A stretch of 64,000 nucleotides of DNA from Apostichopus japonicus. Taxonomy: Eukaryota > Echinodermata > Holothuroidea > Aspidochirotida > Stichopodidae. The notes beneath the pieces are model-generated. The model saw only the letters and a program-made list of their open reading frames with translations, ran no database searches and was not told the DNA's origin. The translations under genes and the position numbers were made by a program. The stretch spans positions 19,556,577-19,620,576 of the forward strand of contig NC_092582.1 of the NCBI RefSeq assembly GCF_037975245.1. Reading direction: 5' to 3'. How positions within the stretch are numbered: position 1 is the first letter of the stretch; each line of letters begins with the position of its first letter. Positions 58,396-64,000 of this stretch are shown piece by piece.

Positions 58396-58678
58396 GGTAT
58401 CCTACTGCCATTGCATTTGATGTCATGGTGGATCAATCGCTTGTGTGTTTTGAAGATGTTACTATACGTCTATCCCACGATACAATTTGGTATCAATGAG
58501 GTTTTGATCAACCGGAAGGACAGATAACAGAAAAGTTACTTCAAAGAATCTTCAAAACTTTACTGGATATGTTAGGGATGCAGTTAAATATCGATGATAA
58601 AACTGCATGTCTTGAGAAAGATGAGATTGGAATTCTGTTTGGTAAGGAGATCCAATCGCGTTATTCTAAAAGAGATTA
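58396..58678 (+). pseudogene. Exon-like fragment with one in-frame stop, family unknown
   Basis: After an acceptor-like 'ttgttttccag', one frame reads TAIAFDVMVDQSLVCFEDV and then RLSHDTIWYQ. It meets TGA at 58498-58500, then continues as GFDQPEGQITEKLLQRIF and KDEIGILFGKEI until TAA at 58676. The protein-like composition on both sides of the stop suggests a decayed exon or retrocopy. I do not recognise the parent. Confidence 0.4.
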
Positions 58679-59830
58679 AGCTTCGAGAATCCATCACCGC
58701 TCAGATGGGGAATGACTATAAGAACCCTTAGTTTTGAGCAGAACTGCCTGGAAGAAATGATTGCAAATGTTTCGTGCGCCAAATTTATCGTTAGTATGCA
58801 CGGGCCCATTTTGATTCTGGGTATATTTCAGCCTCCTTACAGTGTCTTCAAGTGGAAATGTTTCCGTGTGCACTCAATCTAAACCAATACAATAAACCAA
58901 GATTTCTCCCTAAGGACGGCATCTTCTGCACGGGTTGATAAAGGAAAAGATCTACCCGGGTGCCAAGTATATTCCAGGTTCGCTACATGCTGCGGTAGTA
59001 ATGAAACTATAGTCTATAATTATTTAAAGCGGCTTCTCACCAGACTTAAATACAGGTATTATTTCTATTTGCTACGTTCATGTCGTCTGGAAAACCCATG
59101 TAGAAAATGATTTATTACAAATATAGGTAAACGGTTGTATTATACTGAAGATAGTATTTTTCACAAAGTTCATGCATGCTCATATCATTACAGCCAATCG
59201 ATCTAACAATAACCAGCATTTCAATTTCATATTCGGTATCGGATCAAAAAAACCTTCTCATCTAGATAGTCATGTCTTTTAACGGTGATACCATTTATAA
59301 CTCTCCACGTTTCCCTGATATCACGTTTATGAATTTCAAAAAGTATTGTGTAAAACTCATTCTCAGTTGCAGAATTTCAATTTGCAGAGGAACATGGATC
59401 AAGTTAAGACGAGATACCAATAATTGTAGAAACAAACTTATATAACAAAAGACCAACTATGGAGACAATTTTTTCGGGGGGGGGGGAGGGGGATTTCCAT
59501 TAGTTTGGGAGTTTACATAGTTTACCCATAATCAACATGTGTGTAAAAAAATCTTCGAAAACCTACTATCGTCCATCAAAAAACAACCACCAAAATGGAC
59601 ATTTTGGGTAGTCACGTAACATGTTCCTCTGGAATGTCTAAATACACAGATTGACCCATAGGAACCTCTGGTCACCGTGTGACGTCATCTTTGGTGAACC
59701 GCGAAAATCAAACGCTGAAATAGGTACTGTTTATACACAGATAGCGAACAATTGTACTGTATTTGACTGCCAATTTCGAGCGTTTGAAAAGCTGTTAGCT
59801 AAAATCAAGAACACATGAAGGTTAACAACT
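58679..59830. other. Mostly unassigned; small retrotransposon remnant near 59230-59380
   Basis: On the minus strand at about 59230-59380 a stretch reads FEIHKRDIRETWRVINGITV. This resembles the linker between endonuclease and reverse transcriptase in CR1/L2-type elements. A G-run lies at about 59475-59490. Nothing else recognised. Confidence 0.4.
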
Positions 59831-62800
59831 CAGGTGCGTATCCAGGGGGGCGTTGGGGCGCGCGCCCCCCGGGTAAGGAAAAGAGGAGAAAAAAAAGAGA
59901 AGAAAAAAGGAAAAAGGATGGGGGGGGGAAAGAAAAGGAGGAGAGAAAGGAAGGGAAAAGAAAAAGAAAAAAGAGAGAAAAAGGAGAAAAGGAGGGAGTA
60001 GAATTGCAGTGGCGTTGCCAAGGGGGGGGGGGGGCAGGGGGGGCACGTGCCCCCCTGGAAAACCTAGTGCCCCCCCCCCCCCCGAGTGCCCCCCATCTGA
60101 GATTTGGGTTGGTAAAAAAATATATATATATTTTGTTATATTCAACTCCCATCATCTGAGTTGGTTTTTCATAAGGACAAAGAAGCACAGTAATTCGTAT
60201 TTTCTTCAAATGAGCTGCGAAAAAATGAACAAGTTTATCCTTGAACGTCGGGTATCGAAGTCGTAACCCGCGCCATCACAACAGGTGTCGATATTTACAT
60301 TGAATGTGTCAGTGCTCACGCCATACCAGCGGATATACAAGTCCGCTTCGCGAGCTACATGACTGTGAGAAGGGAGGGTACTGCAATATGTTGCCTTGGT
60401 CTGAGGTTGACAGGTTAGGAGCTGACGAAATGTGAGAATGTGAGGGTCCGCAGGCACCATACTTGCCTATATTTGTGGACCCATATATTAACCCTGCTGT
60501 GTAGGGGGTGCAGAGGTCATTTGAAGTCAGATGTTTGTAGGAACAAATGGCGAATGTTCACACCTGCATACTGAGCGATACTCGATGTGTGATCAAACTT
60601 TGGATTGCATGGTGAGATCCCTAATAGGAGCCAATAACGATGCTGGAACCTGTTACATCTTAATAGATAATGGGCGAAAACGAGAAGGACAAGAAAGGAG
60701 TCGGGGTCATGCACACATTAATTTAATTCAACAAATGTAGGTTCTATTGATAGGGTTAGGCATAATATTGACAGCATGTGGTTCATATCCTCTGCAAAAT
60801 TCTGCGCCTTGTTAAAATCATTACCTCAAAAATAGCAATTTCTGGAGATATCTTCAGATCGAATTTAGCATCAAATGTGGCAGCATTTTGCATCTAGCCC
60901 ATCCTCCGTATGCAAAAATTTCCCAAAGGGGAGGGGGGGGGGGGGCAGTGGCGGCGGAACCGGTGGAGCTTGGGGGCTCAGCCCCCCAATGAAAAAGTTG
61001 AGGGGGAAAATGCATGATAAGCCCCTCCAATATTTACCAAGGCTCCGAAACGTGCATCTGCCCATTTTTCAATGCATACTTGTCGATCTGTCCGATGCAC
61101 ACGTATACTATATAGGTGTAATAATTTTAGTAAATGCTGGGGGGACCCTCGGCCTGTCCCCTGGCTATAGACCATATTGTCACCCCAACCGCGTCTTCAC
61201 GCCCCGTGAAAAGTGGAAGCAGTGAGTGTGAGTACCGGTAAGCGCAACACGACTTCGTCTTAGGCCAATGACTTGCTTCATTTCAGCCAGTTCTCCAACA
61301 TCCCCTTACTACACTCAAAAACGTCTTTGCGAGTACACTACGAGTAATAGCTACTCTCTTAAAACACCATCGAATATACAAATTACAATGTTTTTACAGA
61401 CTTTTACGTGCAATCTGAGAAATTGCAGGCTTGAGACCCATATTTTAGGGCTAGGTATTCGCAGCATAAAACACTCGGGAAGTGCCGTTTCCGGCCATCT
61501 GGGGGTTTGAAAAACCCAAAATTTTCTTGTACGCTCCGCGCCAACCGATGGTGGCGCTCCGCTTAGATAGTCCCTACACATTAGCCCCCCAATACTTTTC
61601 CCGTTCCGCCGCGCCTGGAGGGGCACCCCCTCCCCTTAGACCCCTCCCCAGGACGTTGATCCGTATCCACCTAAGTGCCCCCCATAAAATGCTGGTGCCC
61701 CCCTGTGCCCCCCAGACTGAAAAGTCTGGTGACGCCACTGAATAGAAGAGAGCCAAGACCTCGGGAAGAGAAAGAGGAACAGTCATAGTTAAAGCGCTGA
61801 TCCCTATTATATACACAGGGTACCAGTGACAGATCAAGGATTACGGAGGGGGTGTGCGCCTCACCCTACCCATTACACCGACAACTCCATTTTTGACGTT
61901 TCCATTTTTCCTCTCTCACTATGTATCTATATAAATACTATATATGGTCTATCATAACGCGTGTGTGTGTATGGACGCCTTAAACAATTGTATAAATTGT
62001 AGTACAATTGTGCTATATGGAACCAACTGTGGCTGGTCTTGAACTCGACCGAGTCGTCGGGGAACATGACGCATTTCGGGAAGGGGGCGACCGCCCCCCC
62101 CCCCCCCCGTGCAAATTTTCTTTATGACATCGCTAGTAATTTCAAAATAGACAATGCTTAGATGCAACTTACAAGGCCTGGGAAGTGTCATTTCCAGCGA
62201 TCTGGGTGGCATTTTCGGGCAAAATTTTTCTTGTACGCTTCGCGCCAACTCATGGTGGCGCTTCGCTTAGATAGTTTGCCTACAGGCTTCGCCCCTCCCT
62301 TGGCAATTACTCGCTACACGCCTGTTCGAATTTGTAAAGCAAACAGCAGATATAACATCATATCAGTAAGCATTGAAATGCATGTTCCACGATGAACAGC
62401 CTCAAAAAACTGTTTATGTGTGTAGTCAAAGGCGTAGGAGCCAAATTGGATTTGGGATTTGGGGCGAAAAAAAGCCGAAATTTTTCGCGCGCTTCGCGCG
62501 CGTTCAACATATCGATGCCAATATCAGCCCCGCCTCCTACAGGACCTACGCCTATGTGTGTAGTGTTCGGTTTCGATATACCTGATATCGGAAATATCTG
62601 CTATTTTTCATTTCCGAAACCAAGTTTTATAATAGCCATTATAAGAGGTTGCAATATTTCTACACCAAGAAATTAACTGTGTCGGAATTTTAGAAAATTT
62701 CCTCACCAACATTCTTCATCATACTTTCTTCTACTCGTGCAATTTGGACCTGTCTATTAGGGGTTCAAGGAGGTTTTTCTATATTGCTTGTCCATAGATG

Positions 62801-63235
62801 ACATTTTCTGCAACATCATGGGTATGTTTTCAAGTGATTTTTATTCACGAGAAATTGGAATTTTCAAATTCTCAACAAATAATCGGCTTAAAACCTTCAA
62901 AAGTGGGGCTTTCGGATATTGTGGGCCGTGACGTAGAATCACCTACAAAAGCAATCATCCATAGGACATGCAAGGAGGTCGAACATGATGTGTGACTGGT
63001 GACAATCTTCAACTTAGGTTATGGATGGAAAAAAAATTGGGGGAAATACTTGCGGTTCTCAGGCAAAAGTGTACATCTGGTTGCTCATTTTCAAGCCCGA
63101 GAAGTGCCATTTCCGGTGATCTGGGGGGTATCACAACCAAAAATTTTCTTGTACGCTCCGCGCCAACCGATGGTGGCGCTCCGCTTAGATGGTAATTCGC
63201 GCCCCCCGGGTTAGAAAATCCTGGATACGCGCCTG
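59831..63235. mobile_element. hAT-like element, inverted relative of 20151-22275, with nested insertion
   Basis: Ends CAGGTGCGTATCCAG and CTGGATACGCGCCTG are flanked by CAACT (59826-59830 and 63236-63240). Its order is the reverse complement of 20151-22275: polypurine tract (about 59872-59998) first, then, after a nested insertion, the region 61741-63235 matching 22060 back to 20151. It includes the CGCGCGC-TTC-GCGCGCG hairpin (about 62487) and inverted GC-rich hairpins (about 62250 and 63165). No transposase seen. Confidence 0.85.
60007..61740. mobile_element. Nested hAT-type element
   Basis: Begins CAGTGGCGTTGCCAAGG and ends TCTGGTGACGCCACTG, inverted ends with mismatches. The sibling element at 20151-22275 is uninterrupted at this point ('ggagaaaaggagggag' continues directly), so this is a later insertion. 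The flanking 8-mers TAGAATTG and AATAGAAG do not match well. It contains further MITE ends (about 60950 and 61605) and a GC-rich hairpin at about 61530-61570. Confidence 0.7.
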
Positions 63236-63240
63236 CAACT

Positions 63241-63643
63241 AGTTTTAAGACAATTTTAAGCAGAAAAATTAGTAAAATGGGTTATTTTAGTTGCAAAATG
63301 TCCACTCAAATGGAGGCATCGTTTACATAGCGGAGCGTCAATAGGTACGTACGATACAATATACTGTAGAACCTGCAAGCAGCTTTCCTAAGCTAGCAAA
63401 TCTAAGAGCTATAGCCGTCATTGGAACTTGACCTCACTCAACCTTCAAAAGTGCAACTATTATCGAGGCCGTGGGTGTATACTTACGTTGATAAAAGAAA
63501 CCACAGGCTACTATTACAACGTACAGCTCTTGTGTAGTGCATCGATATTGCTATTGTTTACAGTAAATAAACAGCTAATATGTATTAGACTAGAGTAACT
63601 TGCACGGTTGCCCTACGGTCGTGTTCAGTCTGATTGAGAGAAC
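63241..63643. other. 5' flank of the MAPEG gene
   Basis: About 400 bp between the transposon end and the next start codon. It should hold the proximal promoter and 5' UTR. No TATA box is placed convincingly. Confidence 0.4.
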
Positions 63644-63760
63644 ATGGCTTCCGTCTTTGAAACACCTCAGTTTGAGGCTTTCGTCAAGTATGGCGCGTTG
63701 TCGCTTGCGAAGATGTTAAACATGAGCCTGCTTACGGGGGTTGTGCGAATGGCGAAAGGG
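63644..63760 (+). CDS. First coding exon of a MAPEG protein (microsomal GST 1 / prostaglandin E synthase-like)
   Basis: ATG at 63644 (context aacATGG) opens 39 codons ending at a GTGAGT donor (63761), phase 0. The peptide starts MASVFETPQFEAFVKYGAL and continues LAKMLNMSLLTGVVRM. The first membrane helix with a conserved Lys-Met pair and the following '(L/I)(L/I)T..VR(L/M)' stretch is the N-terminal pattern of MGST1 and microsomal prostaglandin E synthase-1. These are integral membrane, glutathione-using enzymes of the MAPEG family. The expected next exon (starting near the conserved '.FANPED' motif) lies beyond the window. Only one exon is visible, so MGST1 versus PTGES cannot be separated. 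Confidence 0.65.
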
Positions 63761-64000
63761 GTGAGTAACAACAAGGGTGAAATGTAGCAATGATTGGTTC
63801 CGTTACAGGTATGATATAGTATAGTACCCACCGTACTGTGGAGTGGGTTTACAAAAGTTTCATATATCATGATTTGTGGCTGCAAACAAATTGCGGACAA
63901 TATAACAAGTTCGTGAAAAGCGTTTGTTCGCCTTTCAACTTCAAGTGAATGGTGATACCTTAAGGCTATACGCATATAGGCCTAACACCATTGAGATCCC
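63761..64000 (+). other. Start of intron 1 of the MAPEG gene
   Basis: Follows the GTGAGT donor. No further exon recognised before the window ends. Confidence 0.5.

Overview
The window is eukaryotic, AT-rich, intron-rich and dense in transposons. Spliceosomal introns, CR1/L2-type non-LTR retrotransposons, many hAT-type elements with 8-bp target duplications, long (TA)n arrays and the gene content suggest an invertebrate deuterostome. An echinoderm such as a sea cucumber is my guess, but the species cannot be proved from this sequence.

Layout. 2.4-8.6 kb: eight 3' exons of a + strand gene resembling the DUF7869 group of transposase-like proteins. 8.9-10.1 kb: a 70-bp satellite carrying a 24-nt palindrome in each unit and a 420-bp higher-order period. 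10.7-13.8 kb: first copy of a segmental duplication whose second copy lies at 44.0-50.4 kb. 13.9-16.7 kb: a decayed CR1-like element (+). 17.1-23.4 kb: a CR1/L2-like element (-) with ORF1 and ORF2 remnants, interrupted by a 2.1-kb hAT-like element. 23.4-26.6 kb: three further inverted-repeat elements. 27.2-30.1 kb: a broken tandem copy of the exons of the next gene. 31.7-40.5 kb: the main object of interest. 40.5-43.6 kb: hAT elements and noncoding sequence. 44.0-50.4 kb: second segmental copy, split by a full-length intact CR1-type retrotransposon. 50.6-54.4 kb: a decayed retrotransposon split by a solo LTR. 54.8-57.2 kb: diverged copy of the 40.3-43.4 kb block, including a spare last exon. 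59.8-63.2 kb: nested hAT-like elements. 63.6 kb: first exon of a microsomal glutathione S-transferase / prostaglandin E synthase (MAPEG) gene.

Central finding. Seven exons between 31719 and 40468, found by reading splice sites, join with consistent phases into a 296-residue protein with no signal peptide. Its N-terminal half is a short PDZ-like domain. Its C-terminal ~140 residues match the IL-1-family beta-trefoil pattern, including an 'ES...GWYIT' stretch like the 'ES...P.W(F/Y)(L/I).T' signature. A PDZ plus IL-1-like fusion in an invertebrate would be novel or little described. Exons 1-4 have an upstream tandem copy that is dead (frameshift plus nonsense codon). The last exon has a second copy 14.6 kb downstream with a different C-terminal sequence. 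The first last exon has received a hAT insertion that supplies its stop codon.

The window also preserves several filled and empty insertion-site pairs, which allow relative dating. The intact retrotransposon entered the 44-50 kb copy after the segmental duplication. The 307-bp hAT element entered one last exon and not its paralogue. The 10.7-kb duplicate carries a truncated hAT that is complete, with target duplications, at 43.6 kb.
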